Positions 14,618 through 23,532 of a stretch of DNA of 56,957 nt are shown piece after piece (position 1 is the stretch's first letter; every line of letters starts with the position of its first letter). The stretch is from a virus: positions 1 through 56,957 of the IMG/VR virus record IMGVR_UViG_3300010399_000043. One strand, given 5' to 3'. The notes under the pieces are model-generated. The model made no database searches, was not told the origin of the DNA, and saw nothing but the letters and a program-made list of their open reading frames with translations. The position numbers and the translations under genes were made by a program.

Positions 14618-14874
14618 TGGATTTCAAACGCAGGTCAGCACCCACTGCGCCGCCCGAGTCACGCATGACCTGGCGCTGCGTACCTTGCGAGGCATCGGTA
14701 CTAGCGCATCACGAGCATTGCCCTCGCTGCGGACGCGACAGACCGGTACAGCAGCAGGTCCCCCGGCACGGGTCGGTACCACCTCTTCGCACGACCCTGA
14801 TCGATCCGGTTCTGCTGGACATCCTGAGACCAGCACTTGGTGGTCCTCTTTTTCGTAGAAGGTTGTGGTGGTGA
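14617..14874 (+). CDS. Zinc-ribbon-like protein (85 aa)
   Basis: Starts at ATG 14617, overlapping the stop of the previous gene (TGATG). The central part WRCVPCEASVLAHHEHCPRCGRD holds two CxxC pairs 14 residues apart, a rubredoxin-type zinc ribbon. The flanks are Pro- and Arg-rich. Function unknown; such proteins often bind nucleic acid or serve in assembly. Confidence 0.65.
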   Translation: MDFKRRSAPTAPPESRMTWRCVPCEASVLAHHEHCPRCGRDRPVQQQVPRHGSVPPLRTTLIDPVLLDILRPALGGPLFRRRLWW

Positions 14875-15587
14875 ACCGCCGCGAGTTCATTGCTGGTTCC
14901 TCTGCCACCGCCCTGGTGGCTTTGTCGGTGGGTGGTGAGCCCCTCCTCCCCCATCTCCCTGCCCCCGACCACTTCCCACCACCCGGAACCGCGGCCGTCC
15001 CTACTGCCCGGCGATCCGGGTGGTGGGGTTTTGAGGGTGAGTCGTGCTGGCAGGGTCCTTTTGAGAGCCGCGAGGAGGCGCAGGCAGCGGCGCTGGAGGA
15101 GCTTGGTGAACCCGCCGCAACCGCCTGGTGCGTGCCGCGCGAGATGTGCATACCTGACGATATGGCTGACGACGTCGCTACCTGGCTCGCCGATGACAGT
15201 GCGCGATGCGGTCTTGACATGCACTTGGTCTGGGTGCTGGAGGGTGCGAACTCTGACAGCGATTTCGACGGTGAGGTTTTCGACGCGCTCTGGGTACAGG
15301 CCAGTTGCGCGCACATGGAAAAGTTGCTGTGCAAGGCTGTGGCCGAGGCCTGTCGTCGACACGGGCGCGACGATGTCGCGGTGCGGGTTTTCACCTGGTC
15401 GGCGCAGTCAGAGGCCCTGTGCCCGGACGATGCAGATGTTTCATTCCTCGATGCCCTCGGTGACGATGCCGATCTTTCGCAGCGCCTGCACGATATCGTC
15501 TCGGCTTGGGTGGTTGCGCAGGGTATCGCTGACGCTCCATGTGTAGTTGATCTTGAGGATCTGGAATCCCCACCCGCCGCGGTATGA
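14871..15587 (+). CDS. Secreted protein with Tat-like signal
   Basis: Three GTG codons follow one another at 14865-14873; the third has the best distance to AGAAGG. The product starts NRREFIAGSSATALVALSVGG, a twin-arginine motif followed by a hydrophobic segment, as in Tat signal peptides. The rest, about 215 residues, is acidic and Trp-containing (GWWGFEGESCWQGPFES...), with no known domain. If exported, it acts in the periplasm, perhaps during superinfection exclusion or lysis; this is inference. The gene overlaps the previous one by 4 bases. Confidence 0.6.
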   Translation: MNRREFIAGSSATALVALSVGGEPLLPHLPAPDHFPPPGTAAVPTARRSGWWGFEGESCWQGPFESREEAQAAALEELGEPAATAWCVPREMCIPDDMADDVATWLADDSARCGLDMHLVWVLEGANSDSDFDGEVFDALWVQASCAHMEKLLCKAVAEACRRHGRDDVAVRVFTWSAQSEALCPDDADVSFLDALGDDADLSQRLHDIVSAWVVAQGIADAPCVVDLEDLESPPAAV

Positions 15588-15639
15588 CAGCATCAAAGAG
15601 AGGCCCTGCTCTTGGGGTTCTCGTTTTTGGTGTTGGCGC

Positions 15640-16218
15640 ATGACTCCGGAACAGATCACCACGCTAATCTCTCAGTTGGCTATCTTGTCTGACGTAGTGT
15701 CGCGGGATTGCCACTCCGCCCTGAAGATCCAGAAAACACAGATGCAGATCCTGCAAGCACGCGCCCAGCTCAAGGAGGTTGAGGCGGCGGCCATGCAGGG
15801 CATCGCGGAGAAGGTCACCAACTTCGCGGCCAACCTGGTCTCGGTCATCAGGATGTACGAGGCTTGGGAGGCCTCCCTGGTTCTCGACGGGTCCGCCTGG
15901 GACACGAAGGACGGCAGGCCGCACCTGACCGAGCCGCTCTACGAGCACTGGATGCGGATCCAGAAAGAGCGCAACCAGGTGCTGTCGAACGCCGATAGCG
16001 TCCTGTATCGGCCTATGTCCGAGGCGCCGAAGGATGGTACCCCGGTGCTGCTCAAGCTCCGCGAGGGGGACGTCCCGGATCACTGGAAGGGCGTGGTGTT
16101 CGTCGGTCGCAACCCCGGCCTGATGGACGACGGCAAGGACCTCGGCTGGAACGTGGCGGCCCCTGTCGGTCACGGGGGCTTTCGCGACGATCAGTTTGTC
16201 GGCTGGAGGCCGGTCTGA
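15640..16218 (+). CDS. DUF551-like C-terminal domain protein
   Basis: ATG 15640 gives 192 residues; the frame is open upstream but the extension overlaps the previous gene. The N-terminal 70 residues are a coiled coil (LKIQKTQMQILQARAQLKEVEAAAMQGI). The C-terminal ~60 residues read YRPMSEAPKDGTPVLLKL...GWRPV, the pattern of the DUF551-like module found at the C-terminus of many phage proteins (P..EAPKDGT..LL....W.P). Function unknown. Confidence 0.65.
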   Translation: MTPEQITTLISQLAILSDVVSRDCHSALKIQKTQMQILQARAQLKEVEAAAMQGIAEKVTNFAANLVSVIRMYEAWEASLVLDGSAWDTKDGRPHLTEPLYEHWMRIQKERNQVLSNADSVLYRPMSEAPKDGTPVLLKLREGDVPDHWKGVVFVGRNPGLMDDGKDLGWNVAAPVGHGGFRDDQFVGWRPV

Positions 16219-16637
16219 TGCGGTGGCACCTTTTTGCTGCCGCCGTCATCTTGTCGGCGTCACCAGTACTTGCGCACGATCAGCACACCATGCACGACTC
16301 TTGGTATCAGTCCTTGACGCGGCCGGGTGATAGCTCGCGGGGCTGCTGTAACAAGACCGACTGCCACACGACCGAGGCCGAGATCAGGGCCGGTGATTGG
16401 TGGGCGCGGGTCGGCAAGCCGAACGACACTTATGCCGCCGACGACGGTGGGCGGATCCAGGTCGTGAAGCGCTGGGATCTGCTCGGTTGGGTCAAGGTGC
16501 CTGATTCCACCATCCTTCGCGGCAAGAACAACCCGACCGGCGAGGCTGTGATCTGTCACGAGTTGCCGGGGGCGTCCGGGGGATTCTCGGCCGCGACGGC
16601 TGAGGTTTTCTGCTTCGTTCCTCCAAATGAGTATTGA
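16218..16637 (+). CDS. Secreted Cys-rich protein
   Basis: A 139-residue protein with a Sec signal peptide (MRWHLFAAAVILSASPVLA, cleavage before HDQH). The mature part has HDSWYQSLTRPGDSSRGCCN then DCHTTEAEIR, and two more cysteines (ICHEL, VFCFVPP), probably forming disulfides in the periplasm. Similar 'HDSWY...CC...DC' proteins are found in alphaproteobacteria and their phages, from memory. It overlaps the previous stop codon (TGATG). Role unknown; an envelope or lysis role is plausible. Confidence 0.75.
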   Translation: MRWHLFAAAVILSASPVLAHDQHTMHDSWYQSLTRPGDSSRGCCNKTDCHTTEAEIRAGDWWARVGKPNDTYAADDGGRIQVVKRWDLLGWVKVPDSTILRGKNNPTGEAVICHELPGASGGFSAATAEVFCFVPPNEY

Positions 16638-16650
16638 GTCTAGCTGAAAG

Positions 16651-17073
16651 ATGAAGCGTGTTCTACCAAAGCGTGAACGCCGCCCGGATGGCAGTGCCAT
16701 CTGGGAGCCGGGGCATACTAAGCATCGCGGGCGGGAGCCCGGCGTGCCTAACAAGATGACCCGTCTTGTCCGCGACGCGATCGCCGAGGCCGCCGAGCTG
16801 GTCGGCGAGGACGGCAAGGGCGCCGGTGGGCTGGTCGGTTACATGGTCCGTCTCGCCAAGTTCGAGCCGAAGGTGTTCGGCATGCTACTCGGCAAGCTCC
16901 TGCCGCTGCAGATTCAGGCGAAGATCCTCGATCTGACGCCCATCACTCAGGCGATGACAGCGCAGGAGGCGGTTGCCGCCTACCGCGACACCCTGATGGC
17001 ACATCCCTCGGCCCTGCTGCCGCCGATTACTATCGACAACGAGCCCGCCTCGTCAGAGAGCGAGATCAACTGA
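16651..17073 (+). CDS. Probable terminase small subunit-like protein
   Basis: A 140-residue protein: basic N-terminus (KRVLPKRERRPDG), then GREPGVPNKMTRLVRDAIAEAAEL, then GGLVGYMVRLAKFEPKVF and LLGKLLPLQIQ. Proteins with this layout lie just before large terminase genes in many phages of alphaproteobacteria; they are often labelled hypothetical and may serve as the DNA-recognising small terminase subunit. A ribosome site is weak (AGCTGAAAG). The assignment rests on gene order. Confidence 0.55.
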   Translation: MKRVLPKRERRPDGSAIWEPGHTKHRGREPGVPNKMTRLVRDAIAEAAELVGEDGKGAGGLVGYMVRLAKFEPKVFGMLLGKLLPLQIQAKILDLTPITQAMTAQEAVAAYRDTLMAHPSALLPPITIDNEPASSESEIN

Positions 17074-17258
17074 TGGCCTGCGGTCGTGTTCACCTCGGTC
17101 CGGTTGTATGCTGCCGTGTGCGGGGATTTGCGTGTGATAGCTGCGGTAAGGCCATGACCGAGCAGCAGGCGGAGCTTTGCTGGCAGATGCACATTCGGAT
17201 CGCCGAGCTTGCCGCGGTGTGCGGCGTTACCCTCAGCTCTGCGAGGACGACAGCGTGA
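17073..17258 (+). CDS. Small Cys-containing protein (61 aa)
   Basis: ATG overlaps the stop of the previous gene (TGATG). The 61-residue product has Cys3, Cys13-Cys14 and CDSCGKAMTEQQAELC, a possible zinc-binding knuckle, followed by a short helix (AELAAVCGVTL). No family is recognised. Confidence 0.6.
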   Translation: MACGRVHLGPVVCCRVRGFACDSCGKAMTEQQAELCWQMHIRIAELAAVCGVTLSSARTTA

Positions 17259-17587
17259 GCGATACGCACCAGCCTGAGGTGCGAGCCATCCCTGTTACTT
17301 GTTACTGCACGACCAAGGCGCGAAGGCGGGACCCGGATGATCTGCGGAGGCAGCGGTCAGGACTTGCGACCCGTCGTCGTGCGGTGCGCTACCAGGGCCT
17401 GTCCGAGATGGACCTCTACGACAGCATGCATCCGCGCAGTCGCGCGGCACTCGAGTCGTGCCCACTAAATTTTGATCTCAAGACCATGCCGGCTGTCGCG
17501 TTGTACTGGGCGACGGCGGCACCCACCCGCTTTCTCGCCTGGCTGGACGCCGAGGTCGAGCACGCCTTGAGCAAGGAATCTTCATGA
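17255..17587 (+). CDS. Hypothetical protein before terminase (110 aa)
   Basis: The start is GTG 17255 (SDTHQPEVRAIPVTCYC...), with GAGGA upstream and a GTGA overlap; the longer frame upstream lies over the previous gene. It has a CYC motif, an Arg-rich patch and a helical C-terminus (LAWLDAEVEHALSKE). It overlaps terL by 4 bases. A role in packaging is suggested only by position. Confidence 0.6.
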   Translation: MSDTHQPEVRAIPVTCYCTTKARRRDPDDLRRQRSGLATRRRAVRYQGLSEMDLYDSMHPRSRAALESCPLNFDLKTMPAVALYWATAAPTRFLAWLDAEVEHALSKESS

Positions 17588-19329
17588 CGGCCCGCGTGCT
17601 GCCCACCCAGGTTGCCTATCCGCTACCTCAGACCATCCGGCCGCCCTACAACTTGACCTGGCCGCCGGACTACGTGTCGGTCCTGGCTTGGCGGCAGCAG
17701 CAGATCCTTCGTCTGCGCTCTGATCCGTCCCTGATCGTGGGCGCGCTGGAGTACTACAAGGACCGCCCGGTCGACTTCATTAATCATTGGTGCACGACCT
17801 ACGACCCTCGACTCGCGATCTCGGGCCGGCCGCCGACGATGCCCTTCATTCTGTACCAGCGGCAGGAGGAGTTCATCGAGTTTGTTGTCGAGGCTTGCCT
17901 GCGCCCGCAGGAGAACGGTCTGTCAGAGAAGACGCGTGAGGTGGGCGCGACCTGGCTGTGTTGCGGCATATCAACCTGGCTGTGGCGTTACTGGCGGGGT
18001 GCTAGTATCGGCTGGGGCTCACGTGAGCAGGACCTGGTTGACAAGATCGGTGATCCTGATGCGATCTTCGAGAAGATGCGGATCATCATCCGCAACTGGC
18101 CGCCCGAGTTTCTGCCGCGGGGGTTCTCGGTGGCGAACGACATGTCGTTCATGCGCATCGTTAATCCGGAGAACGATGCTACGATCACTGGCGATATCGG
18201 TGATAACATCGGTCGTGGAGGGCGCAAGCTGATCTACTTCTTCGACGAGGCAGCGCACGTTACTCATCCCGAGATGGCCGAGGCTGCTCTATCGGAGACG
18301 ACCCGATGTCGCATCGACATCTCGTCGGTTGACAAGCCTGGTAACGTGTTTCATAGGCGGCGTGAGGCGGGGGTCGATTGGTACCCGGGTGCCGACATAC
18401 CGCGTGGTAAGACTCGGGTATTTGTGTTCGACTGGCGCGACCACCCGGAGAAGACCCAGGAGTGGTACGATCTCAAGAAGAAGCGGGCCGAGGAGGAGGG
18501 TCTTACGACCGTTTTCGCCCGTGAGATCGACCGTGACTACTTCGCGACCCAGGAAGGTGTCGTTATCAAACGCGCCTGGGTGCAGGCGGCGATTGACGCG
18601 CATATCAAGCTGGGGTTTGAGGAGACCGGTCGCTGGTGCACAGCGCTCGATGTCGCCGACGCCGAGGAGGGTGACACCAATGCCTGGACCGGACGGCAGG
18701 GTGTCATCCTGCGCGAGGCCGAGGAATGGGGGGCACGCGACCCGGGCGTGACGGCCCGCCGCGCCTTCCAGTTATCAGGTGCCCATCTGCCCTGCGAGCT
18801 GCGTTACGACGTGATCGGCTTGGGTACCAACGTGCGGTCAGAGGGCAACAGGTTGCAGGACGAGGAGGCGATGCCGCGTGGTCTGCGTTTGATCCCTTGG
18901 CACGCGGGAGCCTCGGTCGTGGATCCCAACAAGCCGATCGTGCAGTCGGACGGTCGCGACCCGCGCGAGAAGCTGCCGACCAACGAAGAGTTCTTCGCCA
19001 ACCTCAAGGCGCAGGCCTGGTTCAACGTGGCCCGGCGCTTCGAGAGGACGTGGCGCGCTGTCAACGACCCGAACTTTCGCTGGCAGGTCGAGGATCTGAT
19101 CTCGATCGACTCGCGCATCCCGCTCTTGCGCAAGATCGAGAAGGAGCTGTGCCAGGTGACGATGGGTCAGGGTGCGCGGCTCAAGCAGGTCGTGAACAAG
19201 AAGCCGGACGGCATGCCATCTCCTAACGTAGGAGACAGTGTGATCATGAACTACTTCCCGCTGTCGTTCCCCGGCGCCGTCAAGATCTCGCAGTCGGCGC
19301 TTGCCTGGTCGCGCGGGTTGGGTCGATGA
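17584..19329 (+). CDS. terL: Terminase large subunit
   Basis: A 581-residue packaging motor. The ATPase domain has a degenerate Walker A-like motif EKTREVGATW near residue 118 and Walker B LIYFFDEAAH near 217, followed by ETTRCRIDISSV (coupling motif region). The nuclease domain begins near residue 350 with ALDVADAEEGDTNAW, in which the Asp residues are of the RNase H-like type, and ends with INSRIP/ISIDSRIPLL and NVGDSVIM near 545. Length and order fit TerL. It is coupled upstream and downstream by 4-base overlaps. Confidence 0.92.
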   Translation: MTARVLPTQVAYPLPQTIRPPYNLTWPPDYVSVLAWRQQQILRLRSDPSLIVGALEYYKDRPVDFINHWCTTYDPRLAISGRPPTMPFILYQRQEEFIEFVVEACLRPQENGLSEKTREVGATWLCCGISTWLWRYWRGASIGWGSREQDLVDKIGDPDAIFEKMRIIIRNWPPEFLPRGFSVANDMSFMRIVNPENDATITGDIGDNIGRGGRKLIYFFDEAAHVTHPEMAEAALSETTRCRIDISSVDKPGNVFHRRREAGVDWYPGADIPRGKTRVFVFDWRDHPEKTQEWYDLKKKRAEEEGLTTVFAREIDRDYFATQEGVVIKRAWVQAAIDAHIKLGFEETGRWCTALDVADAEEGDTNAWTGRQGVILREAEEWGARDPGVTARRAFQLSGAHLPCELRYDVIGLGTNVRSEGNRLQDEEAMPRGLRLIPWHAGASVVDPNKPIVQSDGRDPREKLPTNEEFFANLKAQAWFNVARRFERTWRAVNDPNFRWQVEDLISIDSRIPLLRKIEKELCQVTMGQGARLKQVVNKKPDGMPSPNVGDSVIMNYFPLSFPGAVKISQSALAWSRGLGR

Positions 19330-19622
19330 GCCAACCGACTCATTGCTGCTCGGTGAAGGTCAGTCTGATCTCGGCTGACTATCTTGCGCTGCAGCGGTAC
19401 GCTGCTGCCGCCGGCGGCACCGTGTCGGACTGGGCGCGCGGCTGTATAGTCGACGCGTTGGCCGACGAGCGCGAGAAGCGGGTGCATCAGATCGCTGGGT
19501 CGGCAGGGGGTGCGGGCGCCACCCCCCTACAGGCCAGGCCCAAAAAACCGCCTCAGCAGCCCCCACAGCCGCGCTTTACGGCGTTCCAGCGCCTGTCGCG
19601 CGGACACCCGGAAACGGATTGA
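19326..19622 (+). CDS. Hypothetical protein, ribbon-helix-helix-like
   Basis: A 98-residue protein whose first half (KVSLISADYLALQRYAAAAG, then GTVSDWARGCIVDALADERE) has the strand-helix-helix layout of a ribbon-helix-helix DNA-binding protein. The second half is a Pro/Gln-rich tail. It sits between terL and the portal gene with 4-base overlaps. It may bind packaging sites, but no family is certain. Confidence 0.55.
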   Translation: MSQPTHCCSVKVSLISADYLALQRYAAAAGGTVSDWARGCIVDALADEREKRVHQIAGSAGGAGATPLQARPKKPPQQPPQPRFTAFQRLSRGHPETD

Positions 19623-22600
19623 TGGCATCAGCGAAGAAGTCAGGACCGCGCAAGCGGTCCCTGTCGCGCGTCCGTCCGCGTGGTCGCATACCTATGTCTG
19701 CCCGCATGTGGGCGGCGCAGAGGCGGCCGTCCGACGTGCTGCCCAATCCGTTCACCTTCCCGGAACATCCTTCGGAGGTGACCCCGTCAAGCGGCGGTCT
19801 GGCGCAGGACACCGAGCTTTCGGAGGTGCAGAGCTGGGCCGCCGGTTCGCTTGTCGCGACCGCGATGACCTCCTCGTTCGCGGAGGGGCTCACCTTCCTC
19901 GGATATGCGTACCTGTCGTTGCTGGCGCAACGCCCGGAGTACCGCCGCCTGTCCGAGGTGCTGGCGCTGGAGATGACACGCAAGTGGATCAGGCTCACCA
20001 CCGACGGGGAGCAGGACCCGCGTACCGCGGCGAAGATCAAGCAGCTCGGCGACGAGCTCGAGCGGCTTAAGGTGCAGGACGCTTTTCGCCGGCACGCTGA
20101 GTTCGACGGCTACATGGGTCGATCGCACTTGTACCTGGATACCGGCGACACCGACAATCCGGAAGAGCTGAAGACGAATCTGGGCACCGGGTCCGACGAC
20201 GCCTCGATCAACAAGATGAAGCGCGGCAAGCTGCGCCGGATCAAGGTGATCGAGGCTGTCTGGGTCTACCCGACCCAGTACAACAGCAACAACCCGCTGC
20301 GCGACGACTGGTACGTTCCGACCCGCTGGATCGTCATGGGCACCGAGGTCCACGCCTCGCGTCTGCTGACCCTGATCTCGCGGCCCGTCCCTGACATGCT
20401 CAAACCCGCCTACTCGTTCGGCGGGCTGTCCATGTCGCAGATGGCGAAGCCCTACGTTGACAACTGGCTTCGCATCCGGCAGGCGGTCGCCGAGACGATC
20501 GTTGGGTTCTCCACCTCCGGTGTCAAGACGAACCTGTCCACCCTGATGCAACCGGACGGGGACGACCTTCAGATCAGGGCCGAGTTTTTTGCTAACTGCC
20601 GAAACAACAAGGGGCTGATGCTCCTTGATATGGATACCGAGGACTTCTTTTCTAACGCGATCCCGCTTGGCACCTTGGACGCACTGCAGGCGCAGTCGCA
20701 GGAGCACATGGCGGCGGTCTCCGGTATCCCGATCGTCAAGCTGCTCGGTATCCAGCCGGCGGGTCTCAACGCTTCCAGCGAAGGCGAGATCAGGACCTTC
20801 TACGACACCATCCACGCGATGCAGCGCAACTTGTTCGATACCCCGCTTCGTACAGTGTTGGACTTCGCGCAGCTCTCCCTGTGGGGCGAGATCGACCCGA
20901 CGATCAAGCACGTCTGGGTCCCGCTCTACTCGCTGGACGAGCTGCAGGCGGCGACCAAGCGCAAGACCGACGCCGAGACGGACGTTGCTTTGATTGGCGC
21001 TGGTGTTATCACAAACGCCGAAGCGCGCAGGAAGCTCGCCGCCGATCCTGACACGCCCTATGCATCCCTCGATGAGGATGAGGTGCCTCTCAACGCCGAG
21101 GAGGTGCCGGAGGCGCCGGCCGAAGGTGAGGGCGATCCGACAGGTGGTCCCGACGATGATGAAGCCCCGGCGCTCTCCGAACTTGGTGAGGAACCCGATC
21201 CGCGCGAGGCGCGCAGAGACGGGCCTCGTCCGCGGGATCGCGGTGGTGATGGTGGGGGTCGGCAGGACCGACGCGCAGGCCGCGGCAGATCGCGCGGACG
21301 CGGCACGGAGGATGGGGACCGCGGCCCTTTTGACGGTGCGCGCGACAGCGCGGAGTTCAAGGAGTCTGATCACCCGCGCGACGACAGTGGTAAATTTTCC
21401 CACGTCGGTGGAAACGTTGTCAGGATGCACCCTGATGATTACCTGCAGTTGGCTGTTCCTTTCGGCCATCACGGTGGCCCTGTTGCGGATCCAGATAAGG
21501 TGGACAATCTGGCGGGTATCGGGCAAGCGGGCTGGACTAGTAAACCTATGCTCTCGGCAAAGGAGGGGCCTGGCGGTAAGCTTCAGGTGGGTTTGCATGA
21601 TGGTCGCCACCGGGCTTTGGCTGCAAAGAAGAATAAGGAGATGCTGGACGTTGCTATTGTTCGGGGTAAGAAGCTTGCGCGCGAAAACCCTGATTTGACC
21701 GATGAGCAGATTGCCAAGCGCGTTGCGAAAGAGGGTTTGCTGCCCGAGCTCCACGGTATGGATTCGGACTTCAAGGAGTCGGATCACCCGCGTGCGCCGG
21801 ACGGCAAGTTCGGGTCAGGTGGCGGCAGCAAGGCGAAGAGCCTGACACCACCTCAGCTGCGCTCAGAAAAGTCGACCCTTGACCGGTTGGCTAAGTACGC
21901 GCGTGGTCAGGACGTCACCTTGAATCTGGTGCAGCACCCGGACCACATCGAGCTTCGTGGCATCTTCGCCAAGAATCCCGGGAGCGGTGACGGTGCCACC
22001 ATCTTGAAGCAGTTGAACACGGTCGCGGATCAGACAGGGCGGGAGGTTCGCCTGATCGCAGCCTACCAGGGTCCTGAGACAGAGAAGGTGGAGCTCGACC
22101 CCAGTCCTGCGAACGAGGCGGCTTTTCGCAAGCAGCAGGACCGGCTGGTGGAGTTCTACAAACGGCACGGCTACGAGCCCAAAGGGGATCTGGACGAGGA
22201 AGATCTGGAGATCCCGATGGTCCGCAAGCCTCATGCTGGTGCGCAGGACTCGGACTTCAAGGAGTCGGAACACCCGCGCGACGACGATGGCAAGTTCAGC
22301 TCGTCAGGCGGCGGAGGTGGCGTGAAGGCCGCCGGTACGCAGACAGCGCACCAGGCAACCAAGGTCGAGGGTGGTAGGCGTGTCTCGGCAACCGGCGGCC
22401 CCCTTCCCCCGCACATCGCGGCCCTGCGGATCCCGCCGGCCTGGACCGATGTGACCTACAACCCCGATCCGAAGGCGAACCTGCTGGTGACCGGTAAGGA
22501 TGCCAAGGGTCGCCGGCAGGCCGTGTACTCGCTAGCGCACTCGGAGAAGCAGGCGGCCGCCAAGTTTGCGCGGATCGAGGAGTTGAACCGCAAGTTTGAC

Positions 22601-23179
22601 GGCGTCGTCGCCGAGAATGAGAAGGCGCGGCAGTCGAAGGACGCGAAGGTGCGGGCCGCCGCCGACTGCACTATGTTGATCATGCAGACAGGCATCAGGC
22701 CCGGCAGCGAGGACGACACCGGTGCCGAGAAGCGCGCCTACGGCGCGACGACGCTGGAAGGCCGCCACGTGGACGTCGCCCCCGACGGTTCAGTCACCCT
22801 GCGGTTCACCGGCAAGAAGGGCGTAGACCTCGCGATCCCGGTCGAGGACGCAGCTGTCAAGAAGATGCTGATCGCGCGCAAGAAGAAGGCTGGTGCCAGC
22901 GGGCAGTTGTTCCCGATCAGCGAGAAGAACCTGCTAGATCATGTCCACTCGTTCGACGGCGGCGGGTTCAAGACGAAGGACTTCCGCACCCTGCTGGGCA
23001 CGAAAGAGGCGATGCGGGCTGTCGCTGAGCGCAAGGCGCCTACCAGCGAAAAGGAGTACAAGAAGGCGGTCACCGAGGTGGCGCGCGAGGTCTCCCGCAA
23101 GCTGGGTAACACTCCTGTCGTGGCCCTGCAGTCCTACATCAACCCGTCCGTGTTTGCTGAGTGGAGGTCCGGTCTGTGA
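19622..23179 (+). CDS. Portal protein fused to ParB-like, GNAT-like and topoisomerase IB domains
   Basis: A 1185-residue polyprotein, twice the normal portal length. Residues about 60-500 are a DUF1073-type portal (ALEMTRKWIRLTTDGEQ, YGMG-type core, GGLSMSQMAKPYVDNW, EGEIRTFYDTIHAMQRN). An acidic and basic low-complexity linker follows. Near 578, 714 and 876 three repeats of the type DSDFKESDHPR...DGKF precede three cargo domains. The first has HDGRHRALAA (ParB-like). The second ends in VEFYKRHGYEP (acetyltransferase-like). The third is a type IB topoisomerase with TGIRPGSE, FTGKKG, GGGFKTKDFRTLLGT and SYINP (Tyr near 1172). The portal forms the DNA gate; the cargo may be carried inside the virion. 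Start ATG 19622 chosen over TTG three bases earlier. Confidence 0.88.
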   Translation: MASAKKSGPRKRSLSRVRPRGRIPMSARMWAAQRRPSDVLPNPFTFPEHPSEVTPSSGGLAQDTELSEVQSWAAGSLVATAMTSSFAEGLTFLGYAYLSLLAQRPEYRRLSEVLALEMTRKWIRLTTDGEQDPRTAAKIKQLGDELERLKVQDAFRRHAEFDGYMGRSHLYLDTGDTDNPEELKTNLGTGSDDASINKMKRGKLRRIKVIEAVWVYPTQYNSNNPLRDDWYVPTRWIVMGTEVHASRLLTLISRPVPDMLKPAYSFGGLSMSQMAKPYVDNWLRIRQAVAETIVGFSTSGVKTNLSTLMQPDGDDLQIRAEFFANCRNNKGLMLLDMDTEDFFSNAIPLGTLDALQAQSQEHMAAVSGIPIVKLLGIQPAGLNASSEGEIRTFYDTIHAMQRNLFDTPLRTVLDFAQLSLWGEIDPTIKHVWVPLYSLDELQAATKRKTDAETDVALIGAGVITNAEARRKLAADPDTPYASLDEDEVPLNAEEVPEAPAEGEGDPTGGPDDDEAPALSELGEEPDPREARRDGPRPRDRGGDGGGRQDRRAGRGRSRGRGTEDGDRGPFDGARDSAEFKESDHPRDDSGKFSHVGGNVVRMHPDDYLQLAVPFGHHGGPVADPDKVDNLAGIGQAGWTSKPMLSAKEGPGGKLQVGLHDGRHRALAAKKNKEMLDVAIVRGKKLARENPDLTDEQIAKRVAKEGLLPELHGMDSDFKESDHPRAPDGKFGSGGGSKAKSLTPPQLRSEKSTLDRLAKYARGQDVTLNLVQHPDHIELRGIFAKNPGSGDGATILKQLNTVADQTGREVRLIAAYQGPETEKVELDPSPANEAAFRKQQDRLVEFYKRHGYEPKGDLDEEDLEIPMVRKPHAGAQDSDFKESEHPRDDDGKFSSSGGGGGVKAAGTQTAHQATKVEGGRRVSATGGPLPPHIAALRIPPAWTDVTYNPDPKANLLVTGKDAKGRRQAVYSLAHSEKQAAAKFARIEELNRKFDGVVAENEKARQSKDAKVRAAADCTMLIMQTGIRPGSEDDTGAEKRAYGATTLEGRHVDVAPDGSVTLRFTGKKGVDLAIPVEDAAVKKMLIARKKKAGASGQLFPISEKNLLDHVHSFDGGGFKTKDFRTLLGTKEAMRAVAERKAPTSEKEYKKAVTEVAREVSRKLGNTPVVALQSYINPSVFAEWRSGL

Positions 23180-23532
23180 GCGACGATCTGGTGCAGGTGC
23201 GCTTCCGCAAGGCCGACACCACGATCCTGCCGAACTGGCGGGGCAGCGACGTGGGTGCCGACGACGATGCGCAGCTTGGTGAGAGCCCGGCGGATGTTGT
23301 TGCCATGCTGGGTTTTGACCCAGCAGATGCAGACGCGGATCAGGACGACAAGCAGTCGCAGGAGCAGGTCGGGTATGTGGGGCCAGGACGAGACAGGCCC
23401 CGCGGTCAGCGCTGCGAGAAGTGCACGATGTTCGTGCGCGCTGCCGAGGACGCCTCCGATCCGGGCACATGCACGGCCGTGCAGGACAAGATCGACCCCG
23501 CGGGCTGGTGCGAGATCTTCGAGGCGAAGTGA
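23176..23532 (+). CDS. HiPIP-like Cys-rich protein
   Basis: GTG 23176 overlaps the portal stop. The 118-residue product has an acidic N-terminal half and a C-terminal module RCEKCTMFVRAA, then GTCTAVQDKIDPAGWCEIFE. Four cysteines in the order CxxC...C...GWC match the high-potential iron-sulfur protein (HiPIP)-like modules found after portals in some phages. Whether it really holds a 4Fe-4S cluster is unknown. Confidence 0.65.
   Translation: MSDDLVQVRFRKADTTILPNWRGSDVGADDDAQLGESPADVVAMLGFDPADADADQDDKQSQEQVGYVGPGRDRPRGQRCEKCTMFVRAAEDASDPGTCTAVQDKIDPAGWCEIFEAK

Noticed and set aside
19787-21787. 666-codon open frame on the minus strand
   Set aside because: It lies opposite the portal gene, whose protein has clear motifs. 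High-GC genes often leave the antisense strand open; the product is Arg/Leu-rich without motifs and without a ribosome site.
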